From: AP-15 sp035538335
GTDB lineage: Bacteria > Pseudomonadota > Alphaproteobacteria > ATCC43930 > CGMCC-115725
Reading direction: 5' to 3'
DNA: 64,000 bases
Assembly: GCA_035538335.1 (NCBI GenBank)
Contig: DATLKN010000033.1
Span: 1-64,000, forward strand
Part shown: in pieces, positions 24,978 to 32,878 of the stretch
Layout of the letters: every line of letters begins with the position of its first letter
How positions within the stretch are numbered: position 1 is the first letter of the stretch
The notes under the pieces: generated by a model
The model's database searches: none
What the model saw: the letters and a program-made list of their open reading frames with translations, nothing else
What the model was told of the DNA's origin: nothing
Made by a program: the position numbers and the translations under genes

Positions 24978-25394
24978 ATGGCCGTGAAGATCGACCGCAT
25001 CCAGCCCGCGGGCATGAATGTCCGCATGCAGCAGGGCAAGCCCGCCTATTCGCACGTCGTCGCGGTCACGGGCCCGGGCAAGACGATCTACATCGCCGGC
25101 CAATTGGCGCGCGACGCAGCGGGCAACATCGTCGGCCCGGGCGACATGCGGGCGCAGCTCGAACAGACCTTCAAGAACCTCGAGGCTTGCCTCAAAGCCG
25201 CCGGCGCGAGTTGGGCCGATGTCGTCAAGACCAACACCTTCGTCACCGACTACCAGGCGTTCGCGCAGTGCTCGGACGTCCGCATGCGCTATTTCGGGGT
25301 GGCGAGCCCGACCAGCACGACGATCCGGATCAGCGGTCTCGCCCAGCCCGAAGCGATGGTCGAGATCGAGATGATCGCGGTCGTCCCTTCTTAG
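24978..25394 (+). CDS. RidA / YjgF family protein
   Basis: A 138-residue protein of the Rid family, which hydrolyses reactive enamine/imine intermediates released by PLP enzymes. Visible family features are YSHVVAVTGPGKTIYIAGQL, QLEQTFKNLEACLKAAGA, DVVKTNTFVTDYQAF and the closing VEIEMIAVVPS. The C-terminal region reads SPTSTTIRISGLAQPEAMVE, where archetypal RidA has PxRS or PxRT with the carboxylate-binding Arg. Here the motif is offset, so activity like that of E. coli RidA is not assured. GGAGAGAG lies upstream of the ATG. Confidence 0.85.
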   Translation: MAVKIDRIQPAGMNVRMQQGKPAYSHVVAVTGPGKTIYIAGQLARDAAGNIVGPGDMRAQLEQTFKNLEACLKAAGASWADVVKTNTFVTDYQAFAQCSDVRMRYFGVASPTSTTIRISGLAQPEAMVEIEMIAVVPS

Positions 25395-25568
25395 TCAAAG
25401 CCTTATCCTGTCAAACCCTCGTTTTCGGTCACCCCAGAGCGTCAAACCTTCTGAGCCGCCGTTGCCGAGCGCACCCCGGAAGCGACGGCAGCCTCACCCA
25501 TCGGCGGCCCGAAGGATAACAAAATCTTTACCGTTGTCCGGAGCCGCCGAAAGGAAGATGCTCGACAG

Positions 25569-25856
25569 ATGAAAAACGCCGCCTACCTCTTGGCCGCAAT
25601 GGCCCTCGGTTCCCCGGCCTTTGCTGCCGGGATCAATTCCCACGCCTATTCATGCGCCGATCTGCACGCGCTGATCGCGACGAACGGCTTTGTTTTCATC
25701 GGCAACCCTGATTTTCAGGACTTTGTTGTTGCCGACGCTTCCGTCTGCGGACACCAGAATGTGGTGCAGTGGCGCAGCGTGGCGACGATCGACCGCGCCG
25801 ACTGCGTCGTAAATTACTGCATACCCGGTCGCGGCCCGGAGAGCGGACGCGAATAA
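25569..25856 (+). CDS. Small secreted four-cysteine protein of unknown function
   Basis: A 95-residue protein with a signal peptide ending AFAAG (about residue 20). The mature part has four Cys (SCADL, SVCGH, RADCVV, NYC) that could form two disulfides, and HALIATNGFVFIGNPDFQDF. Similar short periplasmic proteins occur in rhizobial genomes, by my recollection, without known function. GGAAG lies upstream of the ATG. Confidence 0.62.
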   Translation: MKNAAYLLAAMALGSPAFAAGINSHAYSCADLHALIATNGFVFIGNPDFQDFVVADASVCGHQNVVQWRSVATIDRADCVVNYCIPGRGPESGRE

Positions 25857-25890
25857 AACGCGCCGGCTCGACCATTCCCGGCCCGTCCTC

Positions 25891-26035
25891 ATCGAAATCA
25901 CCGAAGGCGGCGGCAGCGTCCACGAGATCGCGGCCATCTCCGGGGATAAGTCGCCCGCGGAAGTCGAACCCTACACGCGCCGCCGATCAAGTCAGTTTGG
26001 CTAAGGCCGCGATGGCCCGGGGGCGGACGGCATAA
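25891..26035 (+). pseudogene. C-terminal remnant of a tyrosine recombinase (integrase)
   Basis: Read across one frameshift, the interval gives EITEGGGSVHEIAAISGDKS, then EVEPYTR and, one frame over, RAADQVSLAKAAMAR. This is the C-terminal end of phage-type integrases: the catalytic Tyr (PYTR) is present, but the second-box His of GHKS is Asp and the frame breaks at about 25978. The catalytic core upstream (the Arg box) is missing. It marks a former mobile element immediately left of the SDR gene. Confidence 0.72.
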
Positions 26036-26048
26036 AAGGAGGACGGGC

Positions 26049-26804
26049 ATGGGGCGGGTCGCGGGCAAAGTGGCGCTGGTGGCAGGGGCGGGAGGCGGCA
26101 TCGGCGGCGCCGGGGCCGAGGCATTGGCAGGCGAGGGCGCGGCGGTGTTCTGCACCGACCGCGACGGCGCGGCAGCAGAGGCGACCGCCGCCCGGATTCG
26201 TGCTGTCGGCGGGCGGGCGGGCGCGTCGGCTCTCGACATAAGTGATCGTGCGGCGGTCGATGCGGCCGTTGCCGCCGTCGTGCGCGAATTCGGCCGGCTC
26301 GACATCGTGCTCGAATCGGCCGGGATCAGCCACCGGCTGAATTTCCTCGATGTCGATGCGGAGACCTGGGAGCGCATCATCGCGGTCAACCTGACCGGCA
26401 TGTTTCACTTGGGACAGGCGGCGGCGCGGCAAATGGTCAAAGAGGGCCACGGCGGCAGCATTATCAACGTCACCTCGCAGCTCGCCGAGGTGGCGCGGCC
26501 CGAGCGCGCCGCCTATGTCGCCTCGAAGGGCGGCGCGCGTTCGCTGACGCAGGCGATGGCGGTCGATCTGGCGGCGCACGGCATCCGCGTCAACGCGATC
26601 GCGCCCGGTCCGACGCTGACCGGGCTGACGCGCGCGAGCTATGCCGACCCCGAAGCGCGGCGTGCGACAGAGGCGGTGATCCCGCTCGGCCGGCTCGGCC
26701 AGCCCGAGGATCTCGTGGGCGCGGTGCTATTTCTCGCCTCCGACGAGTCGCGCTGGGTAACCGGCAGCACGGTGACGGTGGATGGCGGCTATCTGGCGAT
26801 CTGA
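26049..26804 (+). CDS. SDR-family oxidoreductase
   Basis: A 251-residue classical short-chain dehydrogenase. The nucleotide motif reads AGAGGGIG, with Ala where Thr is usual. The catalytic residues are S143 (NVTSQL), Y156 and K160 (YVASK), and the C-terminus has VTGSTVTVDGGY, typical of FabG-like enzymes. The Asn-Ala-Gly motif is ESAG. The substrate is unknown. AAAGGAGGA precedes the ATG. It is bordered by an integrase remnant on the left and decayed genes on the right. Confidence 0.88.
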   Translation: MGRVAGKVALVAGAGGGIGGAGAEALAGEGAAVFCTDRDGAAAEATAARIRAVGGRAGASALDISDRAAVDAAVAAVVREFGRLDIVLESAGISHRLNFLDVDAETWERIIAVNLTGMFHLGQAAARQMVKEGHGGSIINVTSQLAEVARPERAAYVASKGGARSLTQAMAVDLAAHGIRVNAIAPGPTLTGLTRASYADPEARRATEAVIPLGRLGQPEDLVGAVLFLASDESRWVTGSTVTVDGGYLAI

Positions 26805-27007
26805 GGCGGCGCGAATGATCGGCGACCAATCGCATGTCATAGACCGGCTGGCGCAATTCGCCGCCGGCTAGCAATGGTAAGCCATCCCGCCGGAGGCGCG
26901 GCGCGAGGGCGCGTGCGGGCTATTGACTTTTGTCGGCTGTGCGCTCGGTGGCGCGCACGACGAGGCAAAACGCGTCTAATCCTGTTCACCGATGGTCTGG
27001 AGGTAGG

Positions 27008-27361
27008 TTTGCTGTATGGATAGAAGAGTTCCTTGCGGCCTTGCTGCCACGTCGTTTTGAGTTCTGGCTTTGTGATGTCCCAGTCCGGCCGGCTTTTCTT
27101 GGTAACGACGCATAGGTCCCGGCGGAGATCTTCCGGAGTGGGCCGCCTGAAGAACCGGTAGCCGTTGTAGATCTTATAGCGAACAAGCCCAGGTTCGAGG
27201 ACGATCACATGGGGAATCATGCCATTGTGGGCCGCATCGGCATATTCTGCAATGTCGAGATCTTTTTGGACGAGACGTCGCGGGTCGGAGAGGAAGGGCC
27301 AGTGAGCACCCGCCCCGCTGCGATACTCATTCGTCGGTGCTAATCGTGACAAGGCGGCAAT
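27008..27361 (-). pseudogene. Truncated peroxiredoxin-like (AhpC/TSA) protein
   Basis: About 118 codons match the C-terminal half of a redoxin family. They read EYRSGAGAHWPFLSD, then VQKDLDIAEYADAAHNGMIP, VLEPGLVRYKIYNGYRFF and DWDITKPELKTTW, ending KELFYPY. The N-terminal half with the peroxidatic Cys is missing and replaced by unrelated codons, and the frame runs on past the natural end into Arg-rich nonsense. The residual frame (26837-27481) is therefore not a functional gene. Confidence 0.72.
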
Positions 27362-27487
27362 AGGCAACCTCAAGCTCCCGGTGGAGTTCCGGACCATGAC
27401 GACGACGTCGTAGTTGGGGGCACCTCGCTTCTCGTCGGCGTGATGCCCCGCCGAATTTCGCTGGACATCACGCCAAATCATCGTGGT

Positions 27488-27610
27488 TTAGTAGTCGATC
27501 AGCCGTGCCCACTCAGCGGCTGCGAAAGCGTCCGCGCGATTAGCGGGCGGCGGATAAATCCATTGCGTGTTGATCTCGCGCTTCATTGCCTTCGCTTTGT
27601 CGCCGGTCAT
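27488..27610 (-). pseudogene. 40-codon open frame, unidentified fragment
   Basis: ATG 27608-27610, with AAGG nine bases upstream, opens a frame that reads MTGDKAKAMKREINTQWIYP and ends FAAAEWARLIDY. The composition looks like real protein, but I do not recognise it, and it lies among gene fragments. It could be a short gene or the tail of a lost one. Confidence 0.3.
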
Positions 27611-27668
27611 CTCGACCTTGCTGTCTCAGCCTCTCGTGAACACGGCCTCGGACGGGCCAAGATCGAGG

Positions 27669-27764
27669 CGCGCCCTTGATGAGCCGGACCGTGTTCCTCG
27701 CGGAGATCTTGACCGGCACGATCTGGTCGTCCTCGCCGTGCAGCGCCAACGTCCGCACGTCGAT
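27669..27764 (-). pseudogene. Fragment of an alpha/beta hydrolase
   Basis: About 32 codons read DVRTLALHGEDDQIVP followed by ISARNTVRLIKGA. This is the strand-loop carrying the catalytic Asp of haloperoxidase/arylesterase-type alpha/beta hydrolases. The nucleophile and His regions are absent, and the frame changes on both sides. Confidence 0.6.
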
Positions 27765-27841
27765 CTTGGTATGGCGTCTATGAGCGAGAACACCGATCGG
27801 GCTGGACCGGCGACGTCGTGCCGTGGTTGCCGCAACACGGC

Positions 27842-29449
27842 TCATTCAACAACATGGTGAGAGCCCTTCTCAGCGACCGATCGCTTCATGAACAGAGCCA
27901 CGAACACGAGCGCAAACGTCAACACGGCAAACATCCAAAAGCAGTCGAAGTAGGCAAGCGAGGATGCCTGTTGCTGACGCAGATTTTCGAGTTGCTGTAG
28001 ACCCAGTTGGCGCGCCGCCACCGGATCGGCGATTTGCTGGGAGAAGAACGCCTGAGCGTGCGCAATGAAGGAGCGTGCGGCCGTATTGAAAGGATCGAGG
28101 TATTCGCCGAGACGCAGGCCGTGGAATTGTTCGCGCCGCTCGTGAAATGTCTGAGCCAACGAGGTCCCGACGCTGCCCCCCTCGTTGCGCAGCAGGCTCA
28201 ATAAACCGACCGCCGCCCCGCGCAATTCCAACGGCGTATAGAGGTAAGCCGCGACGTTTGCGGGCGCAAAACATATCGACAGTCCCAGGACTACCAGCAC
28301 CCGAGGCCAGACGAGTTGGCCGGGGCTGACGTCCAGGTTCAGCTGTGACATCCAATAGTTTCCGGCAGTCATGACCAGCAGCCCGACAGCGATCAACCAC
28401 CGCGCATCCGTCCCCCGACCGAGCAAGCGACCGACGACGGGCATTGCCAGAACCGCGAAGACCCCGGCGGGCGACATGACCAGCCCGGCACGCAGCGCAT
28501 CATAGCCAAAGAGGGACTGAAGCAGGCCGGGCAACGAAGTGCTGGCGCCGTAAAGCGCGAGATAGGCGCAAAAGATGATTATGCAGCACCCGGCAAAATT
28601 GCGTTCGCGCAACGGCCGGAAATTGACCACCGGGTTGCGGTGTCGCAATTCCCAAAAAACCAGTGCAATAATACCCATGGTAAAAAAGGTTGCCAATGCC
28701 TGCACACGCCAGAAGGGATCGCCCAGCCAGTCCCATTCCTCGCCCTTGCTCAGCATCACCTCCCAGCTGACCATGACGATGACGAGCAGCGACAAGCCGA
28801 TCGAGTCAAAATGGAACGGCCGCTTTTTCAACTTCATGCGTTGCGTCGTTAAGTAGGCCGGGTCGCGTAGCAGGGCATAACAACCGACAAACGCCAGAAG
28901 GCCGACCGGCACGTTGATCAAAAAGACCCAGCGCCATGAGTAGGTGTCGGTCAGCCAGCCGCCCAAGGTCGGACCGACGACTGGCGCGATCAGGGCAGCG
29001 AAGCCAAAGAGCGTCATCGCCATGCCCTGTTTTTCAGGGGGAAAGGCGTCGAGCAGCACGCCCTGACTGCTGGGCTGCAAACCGCCGCCCGCCAGCCCCT
29101 GGATCACCCGGAACAGGATCAGCTGACCAAGACTGCCGGCCATCCCGCATAGGCCGGAAGCGAGGGTGAATACCGCGATCGACAGCAAAAAGTAGTTGCG
29201 GCGCCCGAGATGCGCGCTCAACCACCCGGTGATCGGCAGGATGATCGCGTTGGCCGCGAGATAGCTGGTGAGAACCCACTCGCCATCATCGACGGTCGCC
29301 GACAGGCCGCCGGCGATATAGCGCAGTGCGACCACCGCGATCGTGGTGTCGAGCACTTCCATGAAGGTCGGCACCACGACGACGGCGGCGACCAGCCAAG
29401 GATTACCTGCGGCGGCGGATCTCGGGGGCGAAAGCGCCGCGACCGTCAT
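27842..29449 (-). CDS. emrB: DHA2-family (EmrB/QacA) 14-helix drug efflux transporter
   Basis: A 535-residue MFS protein. Helix 1 has PTFMEVLDTTIAVVAL (motif D1), then GWLSAHLGRRNYF, the antiporter motif C around APVVGPTLGGWLTDTYSWRW, and 14 predicted helices. Its ATG overlaps the stop of the membrane-fusion gene (ATGA at 29446-29449), so the two are translationally coupled. Together they form an EmrAB-type inner-membrane and adaptor pair that would join an outer-membrane TolC not seen here. The substrate range is unknown. The DNA is somewhat lower in GC than the left half of the window. Confidence 0.88.
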   Translation of the reverse strand: MTVAALSPPRSAAAGNPWLVAAVVVVPTFMEVLDTTIAVVALRYIAGGLSATVDDGEWVLTSYLAANAIILPITGWLSAHLGRRNYFLLSIAVFTLASGLCGMAGSLGQLILFRVIQGLAGGGLQPSSQGVLLDAFPPEKQGMAMTLFGFAALIAPVVGPTLGGWLTDTYSWRWVFLINVPVGLLAFVGCYALLRDPAYLTTQRMKLKKRPFHFDSIGLSLLVIVMVSWEVMLSKGEEWDWLGDPFWRVQALATFFTMGIIALVFWELRHRNPVVNFRPLRERNFAGCCIIIFCAYLALYGASTSLPGLLQSLFGYDALRAGLVMSPAGVFAVLAMPVVGRLLGRGTDARWLIAVGLLVMTAGNYWMSQLNLDVSPGQLVWPRVLVVLGLSICFAPANVAAYLYTPLELRGAAVGLLSLLRNEGGSVGTSLAQTFHERREQFHGLRLGEYLDPFNTAARSFIAHAQAFFSQQIADPVAARQLGLQQLENLRQQQASSLAYFDCFWMFAVLTFALVFVALFMKRSVAEKGSHHVVE

Positions 29450-31002
29450 TTGCCGGCACCGGGCGAACCCCGGGGCGAACCGATGGCTTGCGTTTGTTGC
29501 ATACCGGTTTGCAGAAACTTCCCGGCATTGGGTCCGGTGGACCGCTTGTCAATGTACACGTAGGGGACAACCGACGTGCCGATAAACAGGGTGTCTTTGT
29601 CGGGATCATATCCCTCGAGATCGATCCGGACCGGCAGCCGCTGGACCACTTTGACAAAGTTGCCGGTGGCATTCTCCGCTGGCAGCAAGGCCAGCGTCGA
29701 TCCGGTCCCCATCGTAAAGCCGGAGACCCGGCCCTTGAACACGTGCCGCCTGCCGTACATGTCGACATAGAGATCTACAGGCTGGCCGATACGTAAGTAC
29801 TGTAGTTGCGTCTCTTTGAAATTCGCGTCGACCCAGATCTCGCGCAGCGAGCGGATCGCCATCAGATTCTGACCGACTTGAACGTAGTCTCCCGGATTGA
29901 CATTGCGGCGGGTGACGACGCCGTCGATCTTGGCGACGATGTCGCAAAACCGAAGATCGAGTTCGGCCTGAGCGAGCTCCCGTTTGGCGAATTCGAGCTT
30001 GGCCTCGGCCTGTTTGACGGCCGGCGCCTCGGCCGCGAGCCGGGCGAACGTGCGGTCGATGTCGCCCTGTTTTTCGAATTGCTCGACCATCTGCTTCGGG
30101 CTTTGGTCGTAGGAATGGATCACACCGAGCCGAGCCGCACTCTCGATCAGATCAGCCTGCGCCACGAGGACGGAAGAAAAGGTCTCATCGAGATCCGGCG
30201 GGACTTGGTCAAGACCTTTGCCGCCATCGGGTTGCGCCGGCAGTCCCAAAGAGGCCCGAACCTGGTAGACTTCGGCCAGCGATTCGGTGACTTGTGCGCT
30301 GGCAGTCGATAAGGCTCTTTGAGCCCGATCGAACTCCTGACGGCTCTCGGCCGGGCTGCCAAGCAACTGCCGCGCCCGATAGAAATCGGCTTGTGCGAGC
30401 GTCAAGTCGGCCTTGCTCTTGTCGAGCGCGGCCACCCGGGCATGCAAAAGCGCGATCTTGTTGTCGACATCCTGTACGGCGTTCTGCAATCCCCAGCGCC
30501 GAGCCCGTGCTTGTGCTTCGATATCCCGCACCGTGGCTTCAGCCGCGCGCAGGTTCGCGGCTGCGGTATCGACGGCCGCTTGTTTCACGGCAACCGCGTC
30601 CTGAAACGGCTGCTTGTCGAGTTCGGCGAGAAGCTCGCCCTTGTGCACACGGTTGTTGTCGTCCACCAGTACCCGGGAGATCTGGCCGGCGACCCGGGGG
30701 GCGACGAACGTCACATGGCCGTTGACGTAGGCATCGTCCGTCGAAACGGTTTTGAGAGATGCGAGGATCCAGGGGATGCCGAATATACCCAGAGCCGCCA
30801 GAACGAGGGTACCGAGCGCACCAATCAGCAGCCTTCGCCGCCGCGAGCGCCGCTGATCCGGCGGTGGGCTCACCGATTGTCGAGCCCCGTGCTCGCCCGA
30901 CACTCTTTCGCTTGCGGGGGGCGCGTCGACCGGATTGGGTTCGCCCCTGCTCGCTCCCGTCTTCTCGGTCGTCTCAACGGACATGGCGCCCGCCCCCCGC
31001 AT
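29446..31002 (-). CDS. emrA: HlyD/EmrA-family membrane fusion protein
   Basis: A 518-residue adaptor. It has a long basic N-terminus, one membrane anchor (LLIGALGTLVLAALGIFGIP, about 58-77) and STDDAYVNGHVTFVAPRVAG opening the lipoyl half. A coiled coil of about 200 residues follows, then DGVVTRRNVNPGDYVQVGQN and the barrel NFKETQLQYLRIGQPVDLYV. The coiled coil is longer than in E. coli EmrA (390 residues), with an inserted 70-90 residues. It is transcribed ahead of emrB with a 4-base overlap. A later start, ATG 30984, is possible; neither has a convincing SD. Confidence 0.85.
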   Translation of the reverse strand: MRGAGAMSVETTEKTGASRGEPNPVDAPPASERVSGEHGARQSVSPPPDQRRSRRRRLLIGALGTLVLAALGIFGIPWILASLKTVSTDDAYVNGHVTFVAPRVAGQISRVLVDDNNRVHKGELLAELDKQPFQDAVAVKQAAVDTAAANLRAAEATVRDIEAQARARRWGLQNAVQDVDNKIALLHARVAALDKSKADLTLAQADFYRARQLLGSPAESRQEFDRAQRALSTASAQVTESLAEVYQVRASLGLPAQPDGGKGLDQVPPDLDETFSSVLVAQADLIESAARLGVIHSYDQSPKQMVEQFEKQGDIDRTFARLAAEAPAVKQAEAKLEFAKRELAQAELDLRFCDIVAKIDGVVTRRNVNPGDYVQVGQNLMAIRSLREIWVDANFKETQLQYLRIGQPVDLYVDMYGRRHVFKGRVSGFTMGTGSTLALLPAENATGNFVKVVQRLPVRIDLEGYDPDKDTLFIGTSVVPYVYIDKRSTGPNAGKFLQTGMQQTQAIGSPRGSPGAGK

Positions 31003-31312
31003 TTGAGTCGCCGTCCCCCGATACCGGGTGTGTTCAAACCATCGTTACCCTCAGGGGGCCGGCGGTAATTGTACGTGCCGCGTCTGTGCGCAACAGGCTG
31101 TCGACCCCGCAGGTTCACCGCGGCGAGGCGCTGAAACGAGCGTCGCCGGCCGACGGGCGAGATTCGCAGCGGAAACGTCGAAGAACCGGTTGGGTTCCCC
31201 GATAAGCTCAGCCTCCAGGAATGGCCATCCTGCCCCATCTTGAAGGCTGTTCCAGGCCGGCGCATGGTACGACAGCTCAACATCGACGGCGATGGGTTAA
31301 GGGAGGTTTGAT
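31003..31312. other. Divergent intergenic region between emrA and the NTF2-like gene
   Basis: This 310-base stretch lies between oppositely reading genes. It holds no gene I recognise and no regulator gene for the pump. The right end carries GGGAGG before the NTF2-like ATG. Promoters for both directions must lie here, but no strong -35/-10 pair stands out. Confidence 0.5.
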
Positions 31313-31693
31313 ATGGAGGACCGAGAGATTCGAGAGGCTCTGGATCGCCACTGGGCCGCCTCCGATGCGAACGACTTCGAGGGAGAGCATCAGATCTACC
31401 GAGAGGACGCGGTCCTCGAATATCCTCAGTCGGGTGAGCGCATCCGCGGGCGGCGGAAGATTCAATTGTCTCGCGCCGCGCAGCCGAACCGGAAACGCTT
31501 CACAGTGCGGCGGACAATCGGCGCGGGCGGCCTCTGGGTCACGGAATATGTCCTAACCTATGACGGGCGGCCGTCTTACACTGTGAGCATCATGGAGTTC
31601 CACGATGGGAAAGTGGCCCGCGAGACCCAGTATTTCGGCGATCCGTTCGAGCCAGGGATTTCGCGCGCACAATGGGTCGAGCGGATGCCCTGA
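31313..31693 (+). CDS. NTF2-like / SnoaL-like protein
   Basis: A 126-residue cone-fold protein: HWAASDANDFEGEHQIYRED, AVLEYPQSGERIRG, then EYVLTYDGRPSYTVSIMEF and DGKVARETQYFGDPF. This pattern is typical of nuclear-transport-factor-2-like proteins that act as small hydrolases, isomerases or binding proteins. GGGAGG lies six bases before the ATG. It is 12 bases upstream of the glycosylase gene, so they are probably co-transcribed. Confidence 0.8.
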   Translation: MEDREIREALDRHWAASDANDFEGEHQIYREDAVLEYPQSGERIRGRRKIQLSRAAQPNRKRFTVRRTIGAGGLWVTEYVLTYDGRPSYTVSIMEFHDGKVARETQYFGDPFEPGISRAQWVERMP

Positions 31694-31705
31694 AACCTGG
31701 CCGCC

Positions 31706-32311
31706 GTGAGGACGGCCGTCTGCCGCTCGCTTTTTCGCTCGGAGCTGCCGATTGATACGGTCTCTCTCGCCCGCCATCTCATTGGCAAGGTATTGGTACG
31801 GGAATTGCCTGAAGGCGCCGCCAGCGGTCGAATTGTTGAGACCGAGGCGTATGTCGTCGGCGACGCCGCCGGGCACGCCTACCGGCGGATGACCGGGCGC
31901 AATCGTTCGCTGTTTCTCGATCGTGGGCACACCTATATTTATTTCGCCTACGGTATTTCATGCATGCTGAATGTCTCGAGCGAGATACCTGGGATCGGAG
32001 CCGGCGTCCTGATCAGGGCGCTCGAGCCGCTCGACGGTATCCCGATCATGCGGCTAAATCGCGGCATCGAGCGCTTGCGGGACTTGGCACGAGGACCGGG
32101 AAGACTCACCGCGGCGTTGCGGGTTGATGGTCGGCTCGATGGGCTTGATCTTTGCCTAGAAGGCCCTCTGTGGCTCGGACGCGATAACCACGAACCCGGC
32201 GAAATCGGGCAGAGCATTAGGATTGGCATTTCGCGAGATGCGAACCGCCTCCTGCGATTTTATCTTCGGGACAGTCCGTTCGTCAGCGCCCCAAGATCAC
32301 TCAAGGAATAA
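31706..32311 (+). CDS. mpg: DNA-3-methyladenine glycosylase (AAG/MPG family)
   Basis: A 201-residue base-excision glycosylase with the MPG fold. ARHLIGKVLVRELPEG is followed by IVETEAYV, whose Glu is the catalytic base, then the intercalating YIYFAYGISCMLNVS and ARGPGRLTAALR. The family removes 3-methyladenine, hypoxanthine and etheno-adducts. The start is GTG 31706; no closer ATG fits. This is a second, unrelated 3-methyladenine glycosylase beside the AlkA-type protein in the next kilobase, so the segment is enriched for alkylation repair. Confidence 0.87.
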   Translation: MRTAVCRSLFRSELPIDTVSLARHLIGKVLVRELPEGAASGRIVETEAYVVGDAAGHAYRRMTGRNRSLFLDRGHTYIYFAYGISCMLNVSSEIPGIGAGVLIRALEPLDGIPIMRLNRGIERLRDLARGPGRLTAALRVDGRLDGLDLCLEGPLWLGRDNHEPGEIGQSIRIGISRDANRLLRFYLRDSPFVSAPRSLKE

Positions 32312-32878
32312 GAGACTGCCGGCGCACACCGAATATGGCGCGAAAGGTTCCACCACATCGCCAAGACAGAGGCGCAGCAGGCCAAAAAATTCGCCGTCAA
32401 AACTACGCTATTGTGGCCGATTGTCCTCTCACTCCCACTCGATTGTTCTGGTGTATGATAACACCTTGATCTGGCTGCGAAAACCTTTTCCGCGCACCTC
32501 GAAACACCGTATCCACGATCCGTCAGAAATTCGCGCTCTTGAATTCAAAGCGAAATTTAGACGATTCGGAATTTGCGCGGTTTCGACAACTATCGGCAGC
32601 AATCGCTCGATTTTTGTCTGCTAGCCGCCGACCAGGACGCACCCACGCTTCGTAAAAAGACCGTCACAGGCCATCCGTCGCGAGAAAGATATCGAACCAT
32701 GTCAACGATCGTATCGGACCGCGGCCGTATCGGGCACATTTCCGACATGCGGCGCAGCTATGCCGCTTCTCTTTGCCTTTGCATCGGCCTGCAACTGGCG
32801 AGTTCCTTAATCATCCTTTGCGCTCCGCGTGTCCGTGAGCCAGTCGGCGTGATTGAACGTGGCTAGCGTGGGGTGACA
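32312..32878. other. Non-coding, AT-richer stretch containing a guaA-end-like repeat
   Basis: This 567-base interval has no gene I can support. It is visibly AT-richer than the chromosome around it. It contains the 16-base direct copy of the guaA 3' end at 32428-32443, and further right a short open frame (32700-32866) with one hydrophobic segment and no recognisable family. Confidence 0.5.
32428..32443 (+). repeat. Putative distal att site: 16-bp copy of the guaA 3' end
   Basis: CTCACTCCCACTCGAT is identical, in the same orientation, to 38407-38422. That second copy covers the last codons of guaA (Ile-Glu-Trp-Glu-stop) plus one base. The flanks add partial matches: including three bases left and eight bases right, 23 of 27 agree. 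The guaA 3' end is a known integration site for genomic islands, so this copy is placed where the distal attachment site of such an island would be. Confidence 0.55.
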
